The notes beneath the pieces were generated by a model that did not search any database, was not told the origin of the DNA, and saw only the letters and a program-made list of their open reading frames with translations. A stretch of 64,000 nucleotides of DNA from Akebia trifoliata. Lineage: Eukaryota; Streptophyta; Magnoliopsida; Ranunculales; Lardizabalaceae. The stretch lies in NCBI GenBank assembly GCA_017979445.1, contig CM030717.1:27655132-27719131 (forward strand). The letters run 5' to 3'. The first letter of the stretch is position 1. The number at the start of each line of letters is the position of its first letter. Below are positions 24,101 through 35,329 of this stretch, piece by piece. The position numbers and the translations under genes were made by a program.

Positions 24101-27100
24101 AATTACTGCAATCATTCTAGGTAATGCAATCTCACACACTATAAAAAGTTGAAATAAAAGAGAGAAGCTTCTAGCAGATTCAACCTTAAATGGAAAACAG
24201 TTCACCGGTCAAATAGCCTCTTGGTCCACTTCCAATGATTTAAAAGCACAAATCTTTTGGCAGAAAGCCCAAAATTGATTTGAACTTTTTATGGGCAAAC
24301 ATAATCATCAATCAAGTGATATAGTTTGTTAGAACACATAGGAAGGCATTTGGAAGTAACCTATTACCTAAATTTATCCCCAAAAGTGCATGGCACAATA
24401 TAAAAATATCAGCAACTGAATACACAATCTAGGAGGAGAAATTAGTCATGATACATGTACAACAGAATCACAAGTTAAGATAGAACTTCAACATCATCAC
24501 TTGCCTAAGCAGAGGTACCGGCATTGCAGAAGAAAAAACTTATATAACAAAACACAATTGTAGGTCCCATAATTGCTACAATTTTGTGGGGGATAAATCC
24601 TCCCACAGCTACAGTTTTGTGGGATAAACCTCCTATCAAGCTATAGTTTTTTGGGGCCCAATTTATTTTCTTTACTCTTCACCTCCTCTAACTTTACTAT
24701 ATTTCCTCTTTTACTCCTTTGACAAACTTTATTATTTTTCATCTTTTACCCCTTTAACCTCAAAAAAATTTAATAATACCCCTCCAACTTTATTTTTTTC
24801 CCTCTTCTCCCCACCCTTTAACCTAAAACAGAATGCCTGCACTATAGGCACAAGCGAACTCTAGTAATTCAATATTAAACACTAGCCCAAACAAATACAA
24901 ACATATTAAAGAAACCACAGACCTACAGAAATTTTCTATTATGTAAGCCACAACTAAGACAGAACAAAACCAAGTATCTTGAGGTCTTAAACAAAAGATA
25001 GGATGACTAGTCCCAACCAATTTATATAAATGGTCCAAAAAGGCGAGACAATAAATCAGAATCTACAAGTGGCTTTCATATGCTCTTTGGAGGAAAATTA
25101 ACTATAAAGGAACCATTAAGATCAAAGTATCAACACATCTCTCCGACAGGAAACGAGAACTTACAGGAAAGATCTCCAAATGTGCTGGCCAGGTCGACAA
25201 CTTCTTCTTCCCTGGACGAACAGTTTTCACCACACGATCACATCGCACTAGAAGATTCTTCCCCAGCAGAACATTTGCAATATCATCAGCTCCTAAGCCT
25301 TTATCTGATTCCAGTACTTCCTTGAGCTCTGAATGATTCCTTAAAAAACGAATGAAATCCTTCCCTCTGAAATATTCCACCCGTGTTTCCTGTAAAACTG
25401 CCCATCTAGATTCTAGATCTTTATGGTCCCTCACCTTCTCAGCAAACAACTGAAATACATCCTTGGCAGTAGCTTGCTTCTGCAACCAAAGTGTTAGGTA
25501 GAAATTAGAAATACAAGAATAGAATAAATTCAGCAAACAACTGAAATGCATCCTTTCACTAAAAGTTGTCTCTGCAACCAAAATGTTATCAAGAAATCAG
25601 AAAATACAAGAATGAATTACACTCTTCTCCAATACAAAAAAACGTCAAACCTCTCCTGAAAGATGATCAGGTTTCGAGTCTTTCACCCTAAAAAGTAAAA
25701 TGAAGAAAAAAAATTAATCACATTACAACAACCACTACTGGTCAATGATAATACATAAAATTATAGAAAGGACAGTCAACAATGTAGCATTTCAGCAATT
25801 GTCAACAAGCATTTTTGCTGTTTTGAGTCCGTAGGCATTGCTGTTTTAGATGGTCCCCCATTTTCTCTTGACAAATAAGCCTCAAACATTGCTGTAATAT
25901 TAAGATTTTACTTAAGAACATCTTGTTGACGACGATGATTAGTTCAATGTCTTTCAACATCTGCTCCAGTTTTTTTTCCCCATTTCGTGTCCAAAAAAGC
26001 AGCAAGCTTCAGTTACTTCTCCATGACAACAAACCTCTACATTGTAATTTCAATATATATACACTTTCTAAAACCTACTTTAGTATAGAGAAAAAGCTTC
26101 CTACAACTAACCCAATCTTACCAAATAAGAAGTTTCCTGATAACTCAAATATTGCATTTACAAATTGCTAACCAACAAAAACATGAAAATGGAAACTAAC
26201 TAAATTATCTTGGATATTCCTTTAAAAGCTTCTTATTTGTGCACCTGCCTCTTTTTTCATAGTACTGGAATAGTGTGATTCATGTGTACTATGAAAAGTA
26301 CACACCCGTGCTATTTCATCATCCCCCAAGTTTTAATTAACCAGACATAGAGCTCAAACAGTCTTCTTTTTTTCCCAATAAAGATGCCTCAAACATTTCC
26401 TTAATATCATGATTGTATTTTAAAGCATCTTATTTATGATAATGATTAGTACCAACATTCTTTGTAATCTACAAAAAAAATTATTAAAGTAGCCTAAGAA
26501 CACTAAAAGCTACAATTACTTGACCAAAGCAACTAATATATATATCATAATTATAACTTATATTTATTGACGTCTCTAGAAACCTACTTTTGTAAAACTA
26601 ATCCACCTCCCCCGAAATATTTATATTTCCACAAGGATCAATCACGGAATTTTTTTAAATATATATGACTAAACTATAATATAATTTTTTTAAAATAAGT
26701 ATGAATAATCAATAAATAGTTTGTTCATTTAAGCAAGTATTTAAATGCTAATGTGAATTTGGTTAATGTGACATTATTATTTTTTACTTTCATGTATAAT
26801 ATAATTTTTCATACTATTATTCTTAATTTCAATATTATAATATAGCTTTTGTTGATCTTCGTTTTCATTGTTAATTAATATGGCTTTTTTTATAGATCCA
26901 CAGTCATATAATAGTTTGTTGAATTTTCTTATAAGTATTTTTTCTAATATTTACATTTCATACAGTTTCAATGAAATTTCCTCAATATTTCCCTCATTTC
27001 ATACAGTTTCATACCACAACAAACTTTGGGGCCTAAACGCATCATTCGCATGGATCGAATAGACTTTCGAAGCTGGACGTATTTTTTTCTATGAATTGAC

Positions 27101-28856
27101 TTTTAGGGCTAGACGCAACTTTCGGTTCGGTCGAACAGACGTTTGGGGCTGGATGCAACTTTCATGTGTAACCGTACATTGATTGAAATATTTCCATGTC
27201 TAGACTGACAGAAATAGACACCAATGTCTAAATTTAATACCTTGCCCAACTCTATTAGTTCTTTTTACCAAATAAAAGGTTTTATAGTAATTATAATAAT
27301 GTATATACGAATTGCTAACAGACTAAAGCATGACCTTGGAAACTAACTAAAATAGCTTGGATAACCCTTTACAAGCTTTTTTTATCAGCAACTCTTTTAA
27401 AGGAGGACTGGTATGGTGTGGTAAGAAAAGTAAAACAAAATAAATCCAAATTGCCTCATATCCTTCGCAGGAACAAGGTCAAAATGGGACCCTTAGCTTT
27501 ATACCATGGAAATCAACCTTCACACCTAAAAAAACTACAAGTTTCAATTACTTCTTTGCGACAACAAACCTAAACACCATAATAATAATTTCAATTTATA
27601 GACCTATCTAGAAACCTACTTTAGTGCAAGAAAATGATTAACTAACCCACATTGAATTACTTTTCTTAAAAAATAAAAAGTTTTGAATAACTCTGTTACT
27701 ATATTTACGAATTGCTAAGTAACTAAAACAAGAAAATAGAAACCAACTAAAACAGCTCAGACATCCCTCTAGAAGCTTTTTTTGTGCATAACTGCCTCTA
27801 TTGTAAGATTTGTACAGTGTTCTATGGAAAAAAAAAAAAAAAACAAATCAACCACATCCATCATGTGAACAAGCTTAAAATGAAGGCCCATAGCTTTACA
27901 CTAAGGAAATTGATCTTCCTGTCCAAGAAAGGTACAAGCTTCAATTACTTCTCCATGACAACTTATCTTTACATCATAATTATAAATCATACTTATAAGC
28001 TTCTCTAATAACCTACTTTGTTAAAATGAAAAAAGAAAAAATCTAAATTAACCCATTACGAATTACTTCTCTTTACCAAATAAAAAGTTCTCTAATAACT
28101 CCAATATTGTATTTATGAATTGCTAACCAACTATGAAAACAAACTAAAACAACTTAAATTTATGAATTAATAAAATAATGTTTCCTTTGCAATGACAGTT
28201 GAATTTATGTGTATCCAGCAATGACCATTGATAAATCAAAGTTGGAATAACTCCTCAAAGACAAACAAAATTCGAGTTCCAAAACCAAAGAGTACACAAC
28301 TCACAGATCAAATACAAAAAAAAACTTAGTTTTTACTTGGTAATTGGAACTCAAATCCATTATCATGAGTTTGTAAGAGAAGATCGTTTCAAATCAGAAC
28401 AACACACCAAAATAATGATAAAATCTAAAACCCACAAACAAAAAATTGCAAAACAATAATTATTCCAAGGAAAGCCCTCCATTTTCATCGTGGAGCCATC
28501 GAACACAACAAAAACCATAATTCCTGAAAAATCGAATTCCACTAACCAATGCCCATGCCCCAACATGCAGACTCTCGCCCACACGCACACAAACACACAC
28601 CAAAAAAAAATCAAAAAATCAAAATTAGCTTCATTTTTAGAATCAAAATTGTTCCAGAGAAAACATGTTCCAAATCCAATGAAGAGGATCTCGCTATAAG
28701 AATGTAAAATGGCCAAAGAGAATGACAGAGATTTAGAGAGAGAGAGAGAGAGAGAGAGCAAACCCTAGGTGGAGTATCGTTGTTGAGATCTCTATTACTG
28801 GTATGAACTCCCGCTGCTCGTCGAACCCTCTTTTTTTCTGCTCCAGATTTCGTCAT
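14951..28856 (-). CDS. SEC62: Translocation protein SEC62 (5 exons, complete)
   Basis: SEC62 is an ER membrane protein that works with Sec61 and Sec63 in post-translational import into the ER. Exons on the minus strand: 28856-28764, 25479-25165, 23889-23688, 16418-16190, 15206-14951. All introns are GT-AG and the total is 1095 nt, giving 364 residues and a TGA stop, the size known for plant SEC62. Start at ATG 28856: basic N-terminus (MTKSGAEKKRVRRAAG). Exon 2 holds the conserved cytosolic domain (KQATAKDVFQLFAEKVRDHK, VEYFRGKDFIRFL, CDRVVKTVRPGKKKLSTWPA). Exon 3 starts DQIFSENDAFFAWTFVKRR and gives two membrane segments (about residues 157-177 and 183-204). Exon 4 has LGKRVWFFPNILAEEAT and a third hydrophobic stretch (about 252-268), then LLRHHAPDEAARAR. 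The C-terminus is acidic, ending in a His/Asn run. Introns are TE-rich, but the coding frame is undamaged. Confidence 0.93.
15721..16027. mobile_element. MITE-like element in SEC62 intron 4 (copy A)
   Basis: Terminal inverted repeats: GCCTTGCTAAGGGTC at 15721-15735, and GACCCTTAGTAAGGG at about 16011-16025, the near reverse complement. The interior is AT-rich. A related copy in the same orientation lies at 29402-29717 (shared GCAATCCAACAC, TGATC.A.GGTTTTGA.ATGGACG, ATAGAATTTTGTC, CACAAGGTGAGC.CAAGGACC). No target duplication was settled. Confidence 0.7.
18157..18208. repeat. Homopolymer junction T34-G18
   Basis: Thirty-four T are followed directly by eighteen G and then AGGGG. Either run alone is ordinary, but the pair back to back is rare. 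Assembly or sequencing slippage is possible and the true length uncertain. Confidence 0.9.
18335..18540. repeat. Degenerate 25-35-bp tandem units ending in a hairpin
   Basis: At least six units of the form TTATTGTC(A/G)A(A/G)TTCACC(A/G)CTTTTTA follow one another (for example at about 18372, 18400, 18446 and 18474). The end, ACTCGACAATAAAAAGTGGTG at about 18501-18525, is the reverse complement of the unit, so the last copies can fold back on the array. Confidence 0.75.
18740..19190 (-). mobile_element. Probable LINE 3' end remnant
   Basis: On the minus strand a frame with ...LCHLVAIWEERNSRIS resembles the conserved end of plant L1-type LINE ORF2 (...IWxERNxRxF). The part downstream on that strand (18740-18830) shares a tail-like block with about 47620-47690 (AAC(C)CAACCC, TTATTA/AATATTAACA, GAGATG(A)CCAACCCAA). 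Confidence 0.5.
19615..20110 (-). mobile_element. LINE ORF2 C-terminal fragment (zf-RVT domain)
   Basis: Minus strand, two frames. The first (19854 to about 20110) reads LWQAILGRLTTMDQLIKRGFQTPNCCSLCMRNEETTNHFLLQCSIVQQVW, the zinc-binding reverse-transcriptase-associated domain (C-x2-C, H-x3-H/C) of plant L1-type LINEs. The second (19721-19969) continues GALWGGCMTRIVWALFDSWLCW...RLSKRIRR. A frame shift joins them. It is a 5'-truncated copy, as is usual for LINEs. Confidence 0.75.
20480..21660 (+). mobile_element. Internally deleted Ty1/Copia element
   Basis: Plus strand. A gag zinc knuckle (ICNHCGKQAMKRSDAF, second half eroded) lies at about 20560-20610. The protease block TWVIDLSASYHMTG is at about 20872-20915, with the catalytic DSG changed to DLS. 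Then from about 20960 the frame becomes the post-RT region and RNase H (CGVGVVSQLMHDPRTSHLDGVYHILHYLK, 21001-21231; then ELIWLRSLLMELGFPI; then 21400-21615 RAKHIEVNVHF...SSSDQLVDMLTK). The integrase and nearly all of RT are missing between them. LTRs were not identified; a TGAGGAGTAC tract at about 21613 may be the worn polypurine tract. Confidence 0.8.
22194..22399. mobile_element. MITE-like element in SEC62 intron 3
   Basis: Inverted ends: AAGGGTTGGGATTCATA at about 22196-22212, and TATGGATCCTAATCCTTT near 22381-22398. The same family occurs at 53001-53218 inside the TypA gene, where the ends are better preserved. Confidence 0.6.
22640..23290 (-). mobile_element. RTE-type LINE remnant
   Basis: The plus strand contains the antisense of a familiar plant RTE reverse-transcriptase C-terminal region: AACCATTTCAACCAACTTTC with a following TTATCATCTATTGGG, TCACCTATC..AACCTCCTC, and the Cys-poor tail with ATAGAATTTTCCTTTTAA. 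All frames are heavily broken. The call rests on nucleotide pattern memory. Confidence 0.5.
24539..24864 (+). mobile_element. Helitron-like non-autonomous element in SEC62 intron 2
   Basis: It ends CACAAGCGAACTCTAG|T, with a small GCCT...AGGC hairpin (24833-24850) a dozen bases upstream: the CTRR end with hairpin expected of Helitrons. The 5' end (TATATAACAAAACACAATTG) matches TATATAATAAAATACAATGG at 32041 but lacks a clean TC. The interior is pyrimidine-rich (repeated CTTTACT/CTCTTC blocks). The related copy is at 32039-32273. Confidence 0.5.
25980..28200. repeat. Degenerate direct-repeat array of about 390-bp units (SEC62 intron 1)
   Basis: The same string of landmarks recurs: AATTACTTCTCCATGACAAC, then CATAAT..TAATTTCAAT, then TAGAAACCTACTTT, then TTACCAAATAAAAAGTT, then ATTGCTAACCAACTAAAACA, then GGATATCCCTTTA(G)AAGCTT. 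Starts are seen near 26010, 26500, 27540 and 27930, with a partial copy at 27255-27400. The clearest spacing is about 390 bp. A further displaced copy sits at about 32280-32500, outside the gene. Confidence 0.65.
26630..27240. other. AT-rich block interrupting the 390-bp repeat array
   Basis: The repeat landmarks stop after CTACTTTTGTAAAACTAATC and resume at TTTTTACCAAATAAAAGG (about 27265). The stretch between is AT-rich and ends with three diverged short repeats of about 50 bp around 27030-27165 (GGGGC(C)TAAACGCA.., GGGCTAGACGCAACTTTCGG, GGGGCTGGATGCAACTTTC). It is probably an insertion; no terminal repeats were found. Confidence 0.4.
28734..28759. repeat. (GA)n microsatellite just inside SEC62 intron 1
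   Basis: GAGAGAGA repeats on the plus strand start only a few bases past the exon 1 donor; read on the gene strand it is (CT)n. A second short GA tract lies in the presumed 5' UTR (28863-28880). Confidence 0.85.
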
Positions 28857-31800
28857 TTCTCTCACTCTCTCTCTCTCTTTGGTATTTTTGGGTTTCCGTC
28901 GTCTTAAAACCTAAATATTCATTTCTAATGTCCAGCGACGTTGGATTCCAAATGTAGATGTATTAACGGTTGATAAGGAAATATCTAACTAGACATAAAT
29001 AGTTTTATGGAGATCAGTTGGCAGAATCTCTAGGGAATCTTTCCATCTCATTCAACGGTAAAGATTGGTCTTCACCCACTTTTGATTTGATGTTTTACTG
29101 CTCATGTCGGACATCAATTGTCCAGCTATTCCTTGTTTCATTCATGCCTACGAATCATTATGTACAATGACGTAGGAGCACTCAGACATGGTAATTCATT
29201 TGGACAACCGACTTAGTAAGGCTCAAAATCCTATAAGAAAAATGTCTCATTATCTTAGTCCTCCTAAGAGACCTCTAGAATTATCCTAAACACATCCAAG
29301 AAATAAGTACATTTCCCTTGCATGCAAGGCTAGATTTACATGAGCGAATCATTTAAAATTTTCTAGTACTCTTTTTTCTTACTAATTTGATAAGATTTTG
29401 AGCCTTACTAAGAGTGTTAGCTCAAATAAATTACCATATTCGCAATCCAACACTACAGCCCTCAAAATTTTATTAAAAAACTCTTATCGAAAAAAAAATT
29501 CAAAAGACAATTTCTTTTGAGTTTGATCCAAGGTTTTGAGATGGACGACTACCAAATTTCCACCTAACATCAAAATTTAAAATTAAAATCAACGATGAAA
29601 AATAACTTTCTTTGAAAAAAAATTTAAATTAATAGAATTTTGTCCTCAACAACCCCAAGCATTGGATCATATTTTTTGAGGTCACAAGGTGAGCTCAAGG
29701 ACCGTTGGTAAGGGTGAAAATCCTTAGTAGGGCTAGTTGGACTCTAAGATGATTCTAAAGTCAAATTCTAAAGTCACTAGTATACATCATATAAAATTTG
29801 TTATCTTTTCTAATAAAAAATATATATAAAAATTCTATTATAAAAAAGGAAATGTATGAATAATACCTGTTTGGTTTAACACAAGCAAATTATCAACAAA
29901 AAAGGTTTGATTAGTTATAAAATCTTACAAAAATCTTGTGGTATTAAATATCATATCTTTGTTGATATTAAATACAAGAATCGTGCTAAGCTAACTCAAA
30001 AAAAAAAAAAAAAAGGACACTCAAATGCACTCAGCTGACATGGAATGTCTAGAAAACCATTGATTTTTTCTTCTCAAGATAAACAAGGGAAAAAAATAAT
30101 CTATGGTTTTATGCGCATTTCACGTCAGTTGAGTGTCTTTTCCGATCATTTGAGTATTATTCTAAATTTTTATGATAGATTTTCTATATAAACCCTACCA
30201 TTCATTATAATTTGGAGTTTTACTCATCATTTTAACAAGACAAGAATTTTTTTCTCAAATTGAGTTTTCTTTCTTAGTGATCATTATCCATGCCATTTCA
30301 GATATTCCTCATAGGATAGAAACCAAAAACAAGGGGTGCCTTTGCATGATCAGGCTACATGGCACTCCTCAACAAATTACATTTACATCATCGGAATGTG
30401 GTCATAGTAATCAAAACGGTGTTTTTTTAAACGCATTTAAAACACATCTTATACCTCTAACGATTAAAACGATAAAAAAAATCGTATTTTTACAATGTAA
30501 CAAAAAATGTATTTTTTTTTACGTTTTTCCCATTTTTTCACCCCAAAAAATAAGCTAAACACTTTCTTTTTTAATGTGGTATTTGATACATAATGGAATT
30601 TGGTGATTCATAAATTATAAAATATGGGTTTTGATTTTATAATTGTATTTTTCAATAGTGTATTATTTTAAACAAAAGATATGTTGATGAGTAAACTTTT
30701 TTTTTGCATCATAACATGTATAATTATGTTTGAGAACATGTTATATTGGAAACATAAATAAATTAAAATAATTTTCTTATGTATTATTAGATGTATAAAT
30801 TTTTTCCAACTTTTAATATATTTTTTATCTTTTATTTTCATCATTTTTTCTTGTTTTTCCATGTTTTCAAAGTTTTCCCTTGTTGTTTTAAACCCATACT
30901 CCGACTTTGTGACTATGAGTATGATTGCAAGTAAAAACTGAAAATAAATAATTTTAAGTAGGTAACTATATTCTCCTTTTTGTTTGTTTAACTTGAATTC
31001 TATACGTTAACAAGTTGCTTTGTGGTTGTGGAACTAGAACAATGGATCTTCTTGCTCAAAGATAGGATCAACCAAATTGGGAAACCCTTCCCAATTTTGA
31101 GACTTGTAGTATCTTGCTAACTTGAACATCAAGAGAATTGAGGCATAACGACATGGGAGGATTCAATCCCTTTAGTTGGTTTATGATTTATGTTTTAAGT
31201 GTTGAATCATGTTGGTGATGCATTGATGGCAAACTATCTTGTGTTCAATTAAAAAAAAGGTCCCCTTTATTAAGGTAAATCATATAACTTTGGAAAAGTT
31301 AATATATGTACTCTATTCATTTTTTGTCTATAGTTGAATTCATTTTTAGAAACTTACTAGGAATTTAGAATAAGCATCATTAAGTTATTTTAAGAATTTT
31401 AAAGCTTTAAAACAAAACAAAAAAGTCTTACATCTCAACCCACCTAAGCACGTTCTCATAATTTTTTAAACTTTATTCAAGCATAAGTATAATATAACAA
31501 TTAAAGATGAAAATAAAAGAAATTAAAATTTTCATCCCAAAATATTTTATGGAAATATGTCATGTAATTCTTACATCCTAAAACTAAAAGGACACAAAAT
31601 TTTAGTTCTATTAAGATATTTTATTATTATCTTGAAGTTATGCTTTATCAAATGATGTAATGAAATTTCCAATAGTCGATTGATTAGTCCTTTGTTTAAT
31701 AACGATCACTAAAAGAATAATATTTTATCTAATATATGTGTATCTGGAGGGACTTCTAAGTTTGGGAGCTGAAACATTTTGGTTGGTCAAAATATTTAAA

Positions 31801-32038
31801 TCGATATAGATACATTGTATAATTGGAGAATGTCGTTTTGGACAAAATTCACTATGTATCAAAATGAACAAAATTTGTGTTGCTTTCTTTGAAAATGAAA
31901 ACATTCTATAAAAATAACACATTGATTTTAGCCTCATCGAGCTGGTATGTTACACTCCAATTAAAACTAACAAAAAAAATATTAAGTTTAGCCCAAACAA
32001 TTAAAATGAATAACTAACAGCCAGAAGGGAGACAATGA
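28857..32038. other. Intergenic region upstream of SEC62
   Basis: This contains the SEC62 promoter at its left edge; no TATA box could be singled out. A MITE is at 29402-29717. The rest, to about 32038, is AT-rich with no frame or RNA gene that can be supported. Confidence 0.6.
29402..29717. mobile_element. MITE-like element upstream of SEC62 (copy B)
   Basis: It begins GCCTTACTAAGAGTG and ends with CAAGGACCGTTGGTAAGGGTG, an imperfect reverse complement. It is collinear with the element at 15721-16027 over its whole length and in the same orientation. It lies about 550 bp upstream of the SEC62 start codon. Confidence 0.65.
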
Positions 32039-32273
32039 TCTATATAATAAAATACAATGGCTGGAGTGGGGTCCACACTTCCTTATTTTATTGTATTTTC
32101 TCTTCACCACCTTCAACTTATTATCTTCCCTCTCTTACTTTATTTTAATAATATCCCTCTAATTTTACTATCTTTCCTCTTTTTTACAATAATACTCTTT
32201 TAAATTTATTATCTTTCCTCTTTAAGTCCAAAGAGGATGTTGGTATCGAAGACACAAGCAAACTATATTACTT
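32039..32273 (+). mobile_element. Helitron-like non-autonomous element (second copy)
   Basis: It starts TCTATATAATAAAATACAAT, a typical plant Helitron 5' TC end, and its interior has the same CTTCACCACC/TTACTATCTTTCC blocks as 24539-24864. It ends GACACAAGCAAACTATA, where the other copy has GGCACAAGCGAACTCTAG, so the 3' end is mutated. Confidence 0.45.
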
Positions 32274-32279
32274 TTAAAA

Positions 32280-32500
32280 GAGAAGATGAATGGATCGACT
32301 TATTCCCATCGTTACAATACTCATTTAAAAAGCTTATTTTTTGTACAAGATGATTATGGTCTAGTCCATGTGCAGTAAAATGTGTTATTTCAACAATCCC
32401 CCAAGTTGGTATATACTCATTCTCAATATTGCATTTATGACTTGCTAACCAACTAAAACATGAAAAGGGAAACTAATTAAATAAATTTGGATATCCCTTT
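32280..32500. repeat. Displaced copy of the 390-bp repeat, split by an insertion
   Basis: CAACAATCCCCCAAGTT, then ATTGCATTTATGACTTGCTAACC, then GAAACTAATTAAATAAATTTGG, then ATATCCCTTT are shared with the SEC62 intron 1 array. The continuation TTTAAAAGTTTCTTATTTGTG is found only after the insertion, from 35332. Confidence 0.7.
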
Positions 32501-35329
32501 TGTGGGGGCATAATAAAATTTGATGATGTGGGCCAATAAGACGCTTCCACGTGGACACTAAGGCAAAGTAATGTTGAATTAGAAAGGACATATGTCTCAT
32601 CCTTGAAGCAAGTGGGACTATTCGACTAGAGGGTAGTTCAGTCGAGACATCCAATCCTCACCTTAGTTAACTCTTTAAGGGGACTCAATTTGAGTAACGT
32701 GTGTAAGAATTTGAAGCATTTGACTTAACATGGTTGAAAATCTAGTTCGTGGAGGAAAGATTATAGAATTACTAAGAGAATGAGAATGACTTAATGTAGA
32801 TACATGGATTTCGTCATTACAATGACCATATCTACTAAGAATTGGAGTCGTCACCATCCATGTTGTAAGTGGGTGTGAATGGTCACCCGATGTACATTTT
32901 TCGAAAAAATGACATTTTGGCATTTTAGTGACTCGCGATAGATAGGGACTAATCAAACCTAGAGATTCGGGGTAAGCGATTCGATTGGAGAAAAGGAAAT
33001 GTGTTAGGCACCCTTTTCTCCCCGTCAAGTGGTGGTAACATCAAAGAACTCGGTCATTTTAATTAAAAATGTAAAACAAATATGAAGTGCCACGTGTTGT
33101 GTGTTTGTACCCTAAATAGGGATTTACTTTCGGCTCGATCATAGGATCATCTCATTGAAGGAGATGACCCTAATAAACATGAGCCTTGAGGACCATTCAT
33201 CCTAAGTCCATCTAAAATAAAATGAAAAGAAAAGGAGATAATAGAAGAGGGAGGAGGAGAGGATAGAGAGATAGAGAGGGGGGTGTTTTGTTGCAACCAC
33301 CTTGAAGCTTCAACCTTTCTTCTCTTTCTTGTCTTCTTTTTCTTCAATGTCTTCTAAGGTCCTTAGTGAGTTATGAGAATGTAACTTATTTTAAATTAAT
33401 ATGAGCAAGTAGTGAAGAGATGAGTAGAGATTGAGAGTAAATAGTAGAGTGATTTTTGTGAGACTTGGTAAGAGATTTTTTTAGTAAGTTGAAAACCATT
33501 TTTGGGAAGAGGAGGGGGTTTTTATAGATGTTAGGAGGGTATTTTAGGGGTATAATAGGGTGAAATGGGAGGGAGTAGAGAATGACATATGTTTTAAATG
33601 TGGGGGGTATGAAATTAGGAGTTGGGAGGGGTAATTATGTAATGAAGGTAAATGGATTGTGTTTTGATCCAAATGGTTTGAATCTTACCCAAATCATTTG
33701 GGTAGAGTGTTTGGTGAGGTGAGATGATAAGTGTTTAAGATGGTGGTTGATTGATTGAGTGGTGTTTGATCTAAGAGAATGGAGGGTGAGGGAGATGGTG
33801 ACATGTGGTAAGATATGTGGAGGTTAGGGATTTAAATTTAATTGATAGGAGAGCTTGAGTGTTTGATTTGAGATGATGGGTGTAGGTTTAGGTTGTAGAG
33901 GTGGGTTTATAGGAAATGATGATGGTAGATTAGAGAGAGGTATGATAATGGTAAGTTAGGAGGAGGTGTGGGTTGGAGGTATTTGATTTGAGAGAATATG
34001 GGTTAGGAAATTATGAGGGTAGGTTAGGGGGATGTATAGGTTGATGGTGTTTGATTTGAGAGAATGGAGTTTTATAGGGAGTAATGAGGGTAGGTTAGGG
34101 AAGGATGTGGGTTGATGTGACTTTTTAGAGAAAATGTGATGGGTTGATGTGGGTAGATAAGGTTTAAAGAAAATTAATGGGGGTAGGTAGTTGGATGAGG
34201 GAGGTGAGATGGGGTGATGACATGTGTCATATTTGATTATCAAGACGGTGATTGGTTGATGTGGGTAGTGGTTTGTGGGTTAGGATTATGGGTTGTATGT
34301 GAATTGGATATGGATAAGGGTTTGTGGGCTTTTTAGTGTATTGGGCTTTGGTTATGAAATGATTTTAGGTTATTGGATTGGGTAGGGTTTATTTTGGATT
34401 GGATTTTTGAGGGTGGATATGTTTTAGGTTTTAGGTGGTGTGGGATTGGATTTAGGTTAGAGGATAAGGTGAGAAATGTAATTTGTGAGTGTCGAAGGTT
34501 TATGGGCCTTAGGCGGGCTTATAATTTCTTCGAATTCGGAGCGGAACGGTGAGGGGTAAAGAAGGTGGAGATGGTCCCAAGTTTCATTTTACATTTTTTA
34601 TCTTTTTAGAAAATTTTGGAATTATTGGATTGATTGAAATGCCATGTGTTGGTAAATCGGACTTTTTAGGCCTGTTGGTAAATTTTATTGAGAATTCGTC
34701 ATTTTCGATTTTGGGAATGGCGCGGCGAATATTGGGAAAGCTTAGGATAGGCCGAGTCCTTTTGGTGGGCCTCCTAGACCATTAAGAGGTCTTAGGGGCA
34801 TCGTTTCGATCAAAAAGTCATTTTTTAATGATTTGGGCCTTTGAGATCCGTCGGCGAATCCTATTGAAAAATCAGTATTTTTGGATTCTTTCGAGTGTGG
34901 GCCCGTTCAAATTGGGTGTCTACACCTAAAACGAAAGGTTTCCTGAGACCTATAGGATCCTATTTAGAATAGGATTGTTAGACAAATTTTGACGGAGATG
35001 AACATAAAAAAGGATTCATTAGAGAATCAATAAGATAAATGTGAAAAAATCCTAATTAGAGAGGATTGAGAAACATGCATAAGATTTTCAAAGAATGAAG
35101 TTACCAATTAAGAAGAAACTCTAAAAAAGTATAAAATAAGGGTATCAATATATAGGTAAAATACTTTTGTCTCGTGCTTTAATTCAGTCCTTATTATTTT
35201 TCTGTTAACTTGATCTCAAAGGGTCTTAATCTTATAAATTTTCTTAGATTAGAGACTTTTGCATGGAACATGAGGGAGATTGTCCTTGAGATACAAGTTT
35301 GGAAGTGAGGCAATTTCTTTTTACCTACA
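32501..35329 (+). mobile_element. 2.83-kb LTR-type insertion (solo LTR or LTR composite) with 5-bp TSD
   Basis: It begins TGTGGGGGCATAATAAAATT and ends ...TTTTTACCTACA, that is TG...CA, and is flanked by CCTTT at 32496-32500 and 35330-35334. The flanks rejoin into one continuous copy of the older repeat (compare 26213-26235), which supports the exact boundaries. No gag-pol frames lie inside, so a solo LTR is likely. An internal GGGTGTCTACA at 34914-34924 is, on the minus strand, TGTAGACACCC, the usual start of Ogre-type LTRs, so a second LTR may be nested in it. The 33370-34400 part is G/T-rich with many diverged GGTAGGTTAGG-like repeats. Confidence 0.65.

Noticed and set aside
28490..28761. 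Open frames opposite and beside SEC62 exon 1
   Set aside because: They consist of intron sequence and the translation of the (CT)n/(GA)n tract; no domain is present.
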